A stretch of DNA of 64,000 nt from [Phialemoniopsis] sp. UDSM-2020 (taxonomy: Eukaryota; Ascomycota; Sordariomycetes; Thyridiales; Thyridiaceae). Made by a program: the position numbers and the translations under genes. The notes beneath the pieces were generated by a model that did not search any database, was not told where the DNA came from, and saw only the letters and a list, made by a program, of their open reading frames with translations. Positions 56,333 through 64,000 of this stretch are shown here, piece by piece. The stretch spans positions 1,178,001 to 1,242,000 of the forward strand of contig JAEILZ010000007.1 of the NCBI GenBank assembly GCA_018873225.1. Direction: 5' to 3'. Numbering within the stretch: the first letter of the stretch is position 1; each line of letters starts with the position of its first letter.

Positions 56333-56782
56333 TCACCGTCCTTGGGAGATTACGCCATCGAAACGAGGAACCCACTCCGCTCTTGACTCCCCATACAGTT
56401 CGGTCTTGGGCTCGACTTCGAAGTCATCCAGCGTTCCAGCCTTGATAACCTTGATCCCTGGGAGTGACTTGCCCGCTCGGAAGCAGGTAGTACCGCAGTC
56501 GCCGCAAAAGAAGCTCGTGATGATGCTGCCACTGTCCGCCACCTTGCTGAACGTCTTAGGGGTGCCGCGAGTGATCTTGAAGTTGACCTCGGGAACCAAG
56601 ACATTGGTGCTGAAGGCGCTACCGGTGATCTTGCGACAGTCGCTGCAGTGGCAGAGGCCCTTGTTCCCGCGATTAAGACTTATGACTCGGCTGATCTTTG
56701 GCATGGGTCGACATACCTGAGCCGTAGGCTGTCCAGCATACTCGTACCGAATCTCCCCGCACAGGCAGCCTCCCTCTAGCAT
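56333..56782 (-). CDS. GFA/CENP-V-domain protein (glutathione-dependent formaldehyde-activating type)
   Basis: Two exons (56782-56717, 56659-56333) give 130 aa across a 57-nt phase-0 intron (GTATGT...CAAG). Zinc ligands are visible as C-x-C in 'GGCLCGEIRY', CHCSDCRK after the splice, and C-x2-C plus Cys in 'FFCGDCGTTCFR'. This set defines the Mss4-like GFA fold. The length is normal for small fungal GFA proteins, whose substrates are mostly unknown despite the family name. Reading without the intron would insert 19 residues into the zinc site, which supports the splice. Confidence 0.85.
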   Translation of the reverse strand: MLEGGCLCGEIRYEYAGQPTAQVCRPMPKISRVISLNRGNKGLCHCSDCRKITGSAFSTNVLVPEVNFKITRGTPKTFSKVADSGSIITSFFCGDCGTTCFRAGKSLPGIKVIKAGTLDDFEVEPKTELYGESRAEWVPRFDGVISQGR

Positions 56783-57622
56783 TGTGTTTGTGTGTCTCTG
56801 CTTTGATTCGAAGTAAGGTCTTGTTAGCACACTCCTGGCTGTGAGAAGCGTGGTAATAGTAGGTCAACGACGTGAGGGCACTCCTCGTTGTAGCCACCGT
56901 CGGTGACTCGGGGTTTGCGACGACTCGGGATTTGTACATGTATCCCCAGAAAGGTCGCCATGTAGCATCAGGTGCGCACAATCTTGCTCAATATATACAT
57001 GCAGCTAGTGATCTCATGACTTGCTGTATCGGCATGGGCCATGACGTGCTGTTGCTTCAGGCCTGGCACGGCTACTCGTGCGTAACAGGAGCAGATGTAC
57101 CTCTGGTCCCATATCGTCCAGGGTAGCTCCACCGTCAAGATACATGTGGATCACAGGGGTTGAAATGGTAGGACGATAAATATTATCAGTACTTGACAAA
57201 TTCCACCACGCAGTCGAAGATTCTGCCGTGCTAAGGTGGTCAATCTTCCGACTGGCATTGCCGTTCAGGTCGCTATACTTCAGGTACGTCTACTCAGAAT
57301 CCCAGTCTTCCAAGATCCGTAATTTGATTTTATCTTGCTACTAGACTGCTCCGTCTAGGATTAAACATCTGGCGCCTTTGAAAAGCCGCAGACTCGCACG
57401 GAGATAGATGGCTGCCGAAAGCAAGGTCCGCGGGTGCAGTTGCTCGAAGTGGATCATGGGTACAGGGTATTGCCTAAAAGGGTTATATCTTGTATACTTG
57501 TCCCTGGCTACGTGCGGCTAATTGGTGGTATGTAACAAGCTTTCACGTAGAGGCTCCCGGTGAAAGCAAGACTGTAGTCGATCGACGCACCCGCCCAAGT
57601 CCCAGTGACAGTCCTGCCATCC
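56783..57622. other. Intergenic, no gene seen
   Basis: 840 bp between the GFA start and the HET gene end. Short frames present look random. Confidence 0.5.
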
Positions 57623-59815
57623 TTAGACGATGTCGATGACAAAAGGAGGCGGCCTTTTCTGTCTGACTGCTTCTGCATATTGTTCCTCCATGCCCTTCAG
57701 ACATTTAGCAGTAGCCTTCTCGTCGTAATTCAGTGCATCACTACGATCAATTCCGATGCAAGCACCCACGTACACCGCCCTGAGTGGCGCCATTTCGCCA
57801 GTGTTTTCTCTGCGCTTTGGTAGCCTAAAAGAATTCGTTGACGGCCAGGCAGCCGCCGAGAGGAAATTCAAAGGTATCCCTTCGTTGAGGTCGGCCCGTA
57901 TATCGATAGCCAAGAAGTTTGCAGCTCGGTTAGTATGGGTCGGATGCTGAGGTTCTTGACTGCTGCGTAGAGCCCAAATCTGAAGTCCGCTAGCTAGTGG
58001 AATCAGTCTCATTCCGGGCATCACCGTCTGAGGTCCCAACGCGTATGTGACGCCTAGGCCGTCATCCGCTATCTCGAGGATGCTAAGCCCCACATCGCGC
58101 AGGAGCGATCCAAGCTGTTCAAGGACTCGGGTCACGATGATCCGCAGGTCGCCGTCGTTACCCGCAAAGCCGGCGAAGATCTTTGTCAGCAGTGGCGTAG
58201 GGCGCCAGTCTTCCTCCAGGTTAAACATGATTGCCGCCTTGACTAGCTGAAATCGATAGCCCGTCTTCCAATGCGTGACCGCTTCAGACTTGTGATGCTC
58301 CATGAGAGCTAGAATGAGTGAGGTCAACGTGGCACTCGCGTCATAGCTGTGGACTTTCAGGTCTTGGCTCCAGGTGCTTCTTAGCGGTCCCAATGCTTTG
58401 ACGACAGACTCCCATCCATACTTCTGGACAATGACTCTCTTTTGGACAAATTGCCCGTACTCCTGTACGTCGGGGTTGATCCATCTGACGCGGAGCACAT
58501 CCACCCCGCCGTCCTCGCGGTGTGTTGAGAAGAAGCTGCAAGGAGGCCTTCCCATATAAGGAGTAGATATGTATGAGAAAAAGGACTGCCACGTTGTTGG
58601 ACCGTCGCCTGCCCCCATCCCACCTCGATACTGTTTGTACCGTTCTACAAGCACGGGCCTCGTGGCGCTCGTGTTATAGCCAGGCATGTCCGGCATGGGG
58701 AAGTAGCAAGGAAGTGTTCGGGCAACACGTCCAGACCAGTCTGGGATCCAGGACGGATACGAGCTGTCCTGCGATCGCACTGCGCCAAACCCGACCAGGT
58801 GGTGTACGAGCTTGTGTTGCTCAGGGCTGTGTATGTAATGCAGTGCCAACTCTCTGTAAATATCCTCCCACCTGGCCTCATACCGCAAAGGCGGGTGAGA
58901 CTTACGGAGCAAAAGCCCGTACAAGGCCGCAATGCGATCTCGCGGGTCCGAACATTCTGATCTGTGCAACAGCCACAACAAATCGAGAAGGTTGCTTCGC
59001 GGTCTTGTGAGTGATGCCATCATTCTCACGCCGTACAGGCTTGCATGACGCTCACCCGCCGCCAGGACGTTGCAAGCTGAGCTGAGCAAGGAGTATGGTA
59101 GGGCGAGGCTTCCTGCGTGCACGGCCCCTTCTCGAGTCATGGCTGCTTCCTGCAGAATCCACCTCCTCGAGAACCATGGTCGTGTGAAGAAGCGCTGCAC
59201 GCCCCTGTCCGTATACTCGTTGTGTTCGTCGAGTATGGGAACGTCTGAGCCGGTGATTTCACGCAGGACAAGCTGTCTGAAGTAGGCGAGGACTCTGGCG
59301 GTTTCGGTATCGTCGATTAGATCGTCATCGCCGCCGAGCCAGATGTGGACCTTTCGGGCCTGGGAGTAGATCTCGCCCATCAGTGGGATCTGCTCACCCA
59401 TCTCCGCCGCATCAGGTTGATTGAGGCAGATTGCATCGATCCAGAGTTGTCGTGACTTGTGCGGACGTCGGAGCCTTCGCAGCATGGCATCTGCGATCTT
59501 GGTGATAGGCAACACAGCACTTGGCTGTGGGCCACCTTGCTCCCGTTCGACTGGCTCGATCAGAAGTTCGTGATCAAAAGTTGGCGCGCCCCAGGTATAT
59601 GATACCGCTTGATATTCTTGACGGCCTTGCAACCGGGCAAGCTCTTCGTACCTCTTGATCTGGATGATGGAGCCCCGCAGTGGTGATTCTGCTGACGGTG
59701 CGGGGCTCAGCACCAAGATGCGAATCGAATCTGGCGTCAAGAGAGACTTGTGAGCAAACAACTCGGAGTCGCGCTCCGGTGCGAGCCGGTCACCAACGGC
59801 GATAGTCGCATCCAT
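57623..59815 (-). CDS. HET-domain (heterokaryon incompatibility) protein
   Basis: A single exon of 730 aa from the ATG at 59815; an in-frame GTG upstream is ignored. The HET domain spans about residues 70-230, with the three conserved blocks 'YQAVSYTWG', 'LWIDAICLNQPDAAE...QIPLMGEIYSQARKVHIWLG' and 'FFTRPWFSRRWILQEAA'. The long C-terminal part has no recognised repeat or domain. HET proteins trigger cell death after fusion of unlike hyphae or act in self/non-self responses, and genomes carry many of them. Nothing links it to the NRPS. The call is firm; the allelic partner is unknown. Confidence 0.9.
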   Translation of the reverse strand: MDATIAVGDRLAPERDSELFAHKSLLTPDSIRILVLSPAPSAESPLRGSIIQIKRYEELARLQGRQEYQAVSYTWGAPTFDHELLIEPVEREQGGPQPSAVLPITKIADAMLRRLRRPHKSRQLWIDAICLNQPDAAEMGEQIPLMGEIYSQARKVHIWLGGDDDLIDDTETARVLAYFRQLVLREITGSDVPILDEHNEYTDRGVQRFFTRPWFSRRWILQEAAMTREGAVHAGSLALPYSLLSSACNVLAAGERHASLYGVRMMASLTRPRSNLLDLLWLLHRSECSDPRDRIAALYGLLLRKSHPPLRYEARWEDIYRELALHYIHSPEQHKLVHHLVGFGAVRSQDSSYPSWIPDWSGRVARTLPCYFPMPDMPGYNTSATRPVLVERYKQYRGGMGAGDGPTTWQSFFSYISTPYMGRPPCSFFSTHREDGGVDVLRVRWINPDVQEYGQFVQKRVIVQKYGWESVVKALGPLRSTWSQDLKVHSYDASATLTSLILALMEHHKSEAVTHWKTGYRFQLVKAAIMFNLEEDWRPTPLLTKIFAGFAGNDGDLRIIVTRVLEQLGSLLRDVGLSILEIADDGLGVTYALGPQTVMPGMRLIPLASGLQIWALRSSQEPQHPTHTNRAANFLAIDIRADLNEGIPLNFLSAAAWPSTNSFRLPKRRENTGEMAPLRAVYVGACIGIDRSDALNYDEKATAKCLKGMEEQYAEAVRQKRPPPFVIDIV

Positions 59816-60165
59816 GGTCACGGTTAGTTTATGGTGGGTAGAAGAGTAAGTTGAGGTAAAGACAGTAACCCCCCGGGCTGTGGACTGCCTTGATGGCACT
59901 AAAGGATCGAGTTAGGCAGAAAAATGGAGCTGCAGCGCATTGATCCACTGGCTGCCCTGGTAGGACGAGGGACTTGGAAGTTGTAACACACAGAATGCTA
60001 TTGTATCAGAAGAATAATGCGGTGACTGGACCTGCACAACGGCGACAACCATTCTTGATTTTGGAATTCCACTGTTGACCAAACACAGTTTTCAGGGTCC
60101 TAACTCTTAGACTTGAAGACGACCAGTGAAGGGCCCGTCCAGCTTAGCTTTTGACACGCCTTCCC
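59816..60165. other. Intergenic, no gene seen
   Basis: 350 bp: promoter of the HET gene and 3' region of the glutathione transferase gene. Confidence 0.5.
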
Positions 60166-60909
60166 TCACTCCCGCTTCGGCAAGACCGCAGCAGCCGAGT
60201 TCTCCATGGTGCTCATAGCCTTCTCCCGCGCCTCCATAGCTTCCTTGACCGCAGGCCTCGCGCAGGTGCTCTGGTGCCACCTGTAAAACTCGGGAAACTC
60301 CTTCCCGCAGTCGAACCCGCCGTCCGGGAACAGTGCAACCAGAAGCAGCGTGTTCCAGGGGACAAACGCCAGGTCAGCATACGTGCACTTGTCGCCGACC
60401 AGCCAGACCGGCTCGTCCGCGCCGAGGCCCAGCTTCTGCCGCTGCTTGGCCAGGCTGGCCTCGATGACGCCCACGATGCGCCTCGTCTCGTCGGCGTACC
60501 GCTCGATGGCCGTGGAGACGTCGCGCACCTTGTGGAAGTGCGTGAACCACATCTTCTGGCCGAACATGGGCCCCTGCCCGCTCATCTGGAACATGAGCCA
60601 GCTGTCCGCGAGCCATTTCTCCTGCAGGCGGTCGTCGCCGTAGCTGATGAGGTGCTTGTCGCTATCGTACCGGGAGACGAGGTACTGCACGATGGCGCCG
60701 GACTCGAAGAGGGTGACGCCCGTGTTGGGGTCCGTGACGGCCGGAAAGCGCCCATTGGGGTTGAGGCTGAGGTAGGGCTCCTGCTTCAGCTCGGCGTAGG
60801 GCATCCAGACTTGCTCGTAGGGTAGGCCGAGCTCGGTCATGACGATGATGACCTTCCAGGGGTTCGGGCCGGAGCCGGGAGTGCCGTTGTAGATCTTGAT
60901 GGGCTGCAT
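60166..60909 (-). CDS. Glutathione S-transferase, Ure2-like
   Basis: A single exon of 247 aa. The thioredoxin-like N-terminal domain has 'YNGTPGSGPNPWKVIIVM', the cis-Pro in 'GRFPAVTD' and the glutathione-binding pair in 'LFESGAIVQYL'. The all-helical C-terminal domain includes 'GDKCTYADLAFVPW', the N-capping motif of GSTs. The length and the acidic N-capping Asp are normal for fungal Ure2-like GSTs, which conjugate glutathione to electrophiles or reduce peroxides. The ATG at 60909 precedes the first beta strand directly. It could take part in detoxification linked to the cluster, but it lies 37 kb from the NRPS. Confidence 0.9.
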   Translation of the reverse strand: MQPIKIYNGTPGSGPNPWKVIIVMTELGLPYEQVWMPYAELKQEPYLSLNPNGRFPAVTDPNTGVTLFESGAIVQYLVSRYDSDKHLISYGDDRLQEKWLADSWLMFQMSGQGPMFGQKMWFTHFHKVRDVSTAIERYADETRRIVGVIEASLAKQRQKLGLGADEPVWLVGDKCTYADLAFVPWNTLLLVALFPDGGFDCGKEFPEFYRWHQSTCARPAVKEAMEAREKAMSTMENSAAAVLPKRE

Positions 60910-61543
60910 GTTTGCGGAGGTGTGTATGGCTCTTGGAGTGATGTTGATGTTGCAGTTGTCTCAAATGCTCTCTAGAATGCTTGACTTTGCATCGAAGTTG
61001 TCTCGCTAATAAATACGTCGTCAGCTCAGTTGCCGTGTTCCGTCGAGTCACATTCTTGATCCTCGCTGGCCCCGATCTCGGAAGGATTCTCTTACCTGAA
61101 TAGGACTGTATCAAGTTAACTTAATTCATATCGAGATTGTGACTCAATATCCTCAAAAGACTGGTGTAGCTTGGCGCGGAAATTGCGGTTTTAGTTCCGA
61201 CGGAATGTGCTTAAACCCGGCGGCGCCAGCTCCACAAACTGAGATCAACACCAACATCTGATCTCCGATCGCGCTCATTGGTTCTGTTGGACAGGAATTG
61301 ATGTCAGAGGCTCTGCTGCTTAGAAATAGTCAATTGGAGGTTGTATGGACGAAAAGAAACTCGAAAATGTCGACCATGGCCGCCTCTATTGTTCCATCTC
61401 AGCTTCTCGAATCATTGGCAGTCTCAGCTCGGGGTGTGGAGGTTTGGCGGGGTCAATTGCTGACTAGCTTTGAAGGACCGTTGTGCCCAACCCATCTTCC
61501 ATTGTTGCTACCCTCGCTCTGTGTATCTCTGTACGCCTCAGCC
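60910..61543. other. Intergenic, no gene seen
   Basis: 634 bp with the glutathione transferase promoter and the 3' region of the SnoaL-like gene. A + strand frame starting at 61298 runs through it only because it lies opposite that gene. Confidence 0.5.
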
Positions 61544-62002
61544 CTACGGCACAGGAAGCATCTTGTAATACAGATTCACCATCTTGGTATGCTTCATCCA
61601 CCACTCGCCGTCGCGCTTGACCCAGATCTCATCGTAGTGCCCTCCCCCGGCAACATGCACGCCTCCCGTCGCGCCCTTGGACCCGGCAAAGAACATGACG
61701 CCAAAGATGGCATGGACCTCGTCCTCGGACACCTGCTCAATCTCCCCGGGGCCCGTCATGTGCATCGTCTGCTGCTCGGCGAAGTGTTTCTTGAAGTAGG
61801 CGACCCACTCCTCGCGCGACGCCCACTTGTAGGCGACGTCGAAGAGGACGACGTCCTTGCCGTTCTCGTCGACCGTGTCAAAGGTGAAGTCGGGAAGCAT
61901 CAGGCCGTCGAACTTGTCCCAGTCGTTAGAGTCGGCCCAGCGGCAGTACTGCGACTTGCGGTAGCGGATGCGCTCGGCGACTTGGGGGTCGGCGGGGGCC
62001 AT
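61544..62002 (-). CDS. SnoaL-like / NTF2-fold protein
   Basis: A single exon of 152 aa. The sequence 'YRKSQYCRWADSNDWDKFDGLMLPDFTFD' followed by 'EEWVAYFKKHFAEQQTMHMTGPGEIE' and a final 'DGEWWMKHTKMVNLYYKMLP' is the standard cone-shaped alpha+beta barrel of SnoaL-like proteins. Members cyclise, dehydrate or hydrolyse small molecules, and many fungal ones are uncharacterised. The ATG at 62002 begins the first helix, and a TATA box lies 135 nt upstream. Confidence 0.85.
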   Translation of the reverse strand: MAPADPQVAERIRYRKSQYCRWADSNDWDKFDGLMLPDFTFDTVDENGKDVVLFDVAYKWASREEWVAYFKKHFAEQQTMHMTGPGEIEQVSEDEVHAIFGVMFFAGSKGATGGVHVAGGGHYDEIWVKRDGEWWMKHTKMVNLYYKMLPVP

Positions 62003-62926
62003 GGTGACTGTGTGAGATCTTTTTCTCGGTTCGAAAAGGAGGATAGGGCTTTGCTGGTTGGTAGGTTCGTTATTTCAACTGACGAGCAGAAAGGAGAGGA
62101 GATTTGGAGCAAACTCACGTACATTAGGGTCCCTCGATTTATACCATCTCAAGCACCCTCGCCCCCTTCATCCCACCATGCATCTTGTGTCTCCCCGCAT
62201 CAAACGCGTTTTGTTGAAGAAGAGGGGTGGCGAACATCTGATTGCGGCCGCATATGCATGGCACCCCTGGCGCTTGGCTCAGAGAATATGGCCACCTTGG
62301 GAAGTCGCGCCGTTATCGTACATGACCGCCTGCAGATTGACAGGGTTCGTGAAGGTTGCACAGTTCGCGGCTGTGGAGCGGATGTTGCAACGGTCTTGGC
62401 GAGCCGAGATTCGCCTTCACCGCTTGACCGCCTGGTGCGATAACCGTGGAGTCTTTCTTCATTGCTAGTTCTGTTAATCGCCTATCTGTCAGTGCGTGAG
62501 TGAAGTGGCTGTGGGTGTTTGAGGTTAGTAGAGAAGCATCGAGTGGTGAATGCGTCACGTAGTAGGTGTAGAAAAGGTTGCTGGCCAGTGGGGTCGGCGA
62601 TGGCAGATCGCCTTCTTGCCCACAGAATTTGCTCCTTTTGCCCAGTTGAGTGTCTGCACGCAGGGCACAGTATTGATATGCTTAAATCCTGGCGATCCTG
62701 TGCATTGACCCACCATTTGGGGCAAATTTGGTCATTTCGACTCGAGTACAAAAATCACACGCTTGTTTCACGACAACGCAGTGTCGGTTCCTGAGTAGTA
62801 TTGATATGGTTCGTTTGTAGTGTCTCGTCTAATGTACAGATAGGGACAAGGATCGTAGATTCGTAGGCTCAAGACTGTGGCTGTTGCATCCATGGTCGAA
62901 GTGTCGGTGCCGTGTGCACTTCAAAG
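62003..62926. other. Intergenic, no gene seen
   Basis: 924 bp upstream of the SnoaL-like gene. Apart from its TATA box I see nothing definite. Confidence 0.5.
62137..62143 (-). promoter_or_regulatory. TATA box of the SnoaL-like gene
   Basis: The minus strand reads TATAAAT, 135 nt upstream of the ATG at 62002. Confidence 0.5.
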
Positions 62927-63475
62927 TCACCTACTGCTAATGAGCCCGCGAACATCCAACTCGTTCCAAAAGGCCTTGAGCTGCTTGATGTTGGTGATAA
63001 TCTCGCCGTAGTCCGGATATTTGACCACCATCCCCACGCCTTTGCGGCCAAGTAGCAATGTCATTGGCTCGTCGATCCATCCAACATTGTCTTGCTCCAT
63101 GGCGTACTCCCAATACTGGACTTCGGGATCCCACTCATCAACTTCCTCCGCACATCTCCTCTTCGGGACAACCAAAGCATCAAGTCCGTCGATGCTTCTG
63201 GTGGCATCATCGTTTTCGACATCTTCAATGTTCTCATCATCGTCATTGCTCGAGATTTGGACCTTTTTCTTGACGTCGCAATGGGTGTCGACATACTTGA
63301 TGCTGAAGTTATTAGTACTGCAGCCACATAGGTACCGGTACATAGGGGTACCTACACCTTCTCCTAGCAGTGTATATAGAAGTGGTAGCTCCCACCTACC
63401 TAGATAGAGGTCTAGTACTAAGGAATCAAGCGGTATTACACCATATTTCAATAGGTTATGAGCCCAGACTTCCAT
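62927..63475 (-). pseudogene. Decayed coding fragment, possibly a kinase-like C-terminal tail
   Basis: An open frame of 182 codons whose first third lies in AT-rich DNA and looks non-coding. The rest has an acidic stretch ('SSNDDDENIEDVENDD') and ends with 'DPEVQYWEY' and 'VKYPDYGEIITNIKQLKAFWNE'. These echo the tails of both halves of the protein at 45196: 'DPELRWWDR' with 'IEFPDGEKFMSELRERKAQLDEW', and 'DPEVKWWKT'. No kinase core precedes it here. I read it as the surviving end of a related gene whose 5' part was lost to AT-rich repeat mutation. An independent small gene is the alternative. Confidence 0.4.
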
Positions 63476-64000
63476 ACTAACCAAATCTAAGCTAAGTACC
63501 GCTATATTGAATATAAAACTACTAATTTTGTTAAGAATCTTACTAAAAAAGGGGCGCTTAGCTGTACCCTGATGCTAATCTCTAAGCTGAACTACTAAGT
63601 ATAGTAAGCGGTAGAGCCTAATGGTATAGAGTACCTTAGAAGTATCTATCCTGTTAAGCAGTAGCTCTAAGGCTGAAGCTAGCGTTTAAAATGGAAGCGC
63701 TAAGATGTATATCCTACTACTATACCTACTAGCTACTCACTAAACAGTATACCGAAACGGAATGATATATAACAGTATAGAGCTAATAGTTAAGACTAGA
63801 TATGCTATAGAGGTAGATAAGGAAGTACTTATAAATAAAGATTTAAGAACTAGCGAATATTTATACTCTTTATTTGAAAATGCTCCTTATCTATTACTAA
63901 GATCCAATATGTTGTAACTACAATCAGATGTAATTTACGGTGAAAACAGTAGTATATTGATAGCTAATATACTAAATGTAGCCTTAAGTACGCTAGTAAG
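63310..64000. repeat. AT-rich, CpG-poor block, probably RIP-mutated repeat
   Basis: The base composition changes abruptly to TA-rich DNA full of TAGTA, CTATA and ACTA words, with very few CG dinucleotides, and stop codons in every frame. This is the signature of repeat-induced point mutation in ascomycetes. The repeat's original identity is not legible, and it continues past the window edge. Confidence 0.65.

Noticed and set aside
60151..60825. 224-codon + strand frame
   Set aside because: It is antisense to the glutathione transferase gene.
61298..62443. 381-codon open frame on the + strand
   Set aside because: It lies largely opposite the SnoaL-like gene (61544-62002, -), has low-complexity Val/Leu/Arg-rich translation and no domain.
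1..64000. tRNA, rRNA, CRISPR array, intact transposase
   Set aside because: I looked for cloverleaf-like stretches, repeat-spacer patterns and transposase motifs and found none that hold up.

Overview
The window is genomic DNA of a filamentous ascomycete (Pezizomycotina, probably Sordariomycetes). Genes carry short GT-AG introns, mostly 45-80 nt with CTAAC/CTGAC-like branch sites. The gene families are typical of these fungi: Zn2Cys6 and bZIP/DUF3425 regulators, NmrA-like proteins, a HET protein, GFA and SnoaL-like proteins. All gene models below were spliced by eye from the sequence. None has been checked against transcripts or databases.

Left flank (1-6.3 kb): the 3' end of a Zn2Cys6 regulator, two NAD(P)-binding NmrA-like proteins transcribed divergently, and a serine beta-lactamase-fold hydrolase/transesterase.

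Core (6.7-43 kb): a probable secondary-metabolite gene cluster built round a 5,618-aa nonribosomal peptide synthetase on the minus strand, organised A-T-(C-A-T)x4-CT. It has no loading C domain, no epimerase and no N-methyltransferase, and it ends in a fungal cyclising-type terminal C domain. The expected product is a cyclic peptide of up to five units. Module 4 has an A domain that lacks the amino-binding Asp, so it may load a hydroxy or keto acid or be inactive. Module 3 has a carrier motif one Gly short. Next to the NRPS lie an isopenicillin-N-synthase-like Fe(II)/2OG dioxygenase on a shared promoter, an MFS transporter, a second unrelated Fe/2OG dioxygenase, a large secreted protein of unknown function, a full-length ABC-B exporter, an Aro8-type aminotransferase, a secreted arylsulfotransferase-like protein, a zinc alcohol dehydrogenase and a bZIP/DUF3425 regulator. 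A working scheme (inference) is that the aminotransferase and alcohol dehydrogenase supply keto or hydroxy acids, the NRPS assembles and cyclises them, the dioxygenases hydroxylate, and the ABC and MFS proteins export.

Right half (45-62 kb): a protein with two tandem kinase-like domains, of which only the second keeps an HRD-like Asp. Then come an AIF-like FAD oxidoreductase and a di-iron desaturase sharing a promoter, a five-exon short-chain dehydrogenase, a Zn2Cys6 regulator broken by two in-frame stops, a GFA-domain protein, a HET protein, a Ure2-like glutathione transferase and a SnoaL-like protein.

Right edge (about 63.3-64 kb): strongly AT-rich DNA with almost no CpG, consistent with a RIP-mutated repeat. 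It abuts a decayed coding fragment whose end resembles the tail of the tandem kinase-like protein. No tRNA, rRNA or CRISPR was seen.
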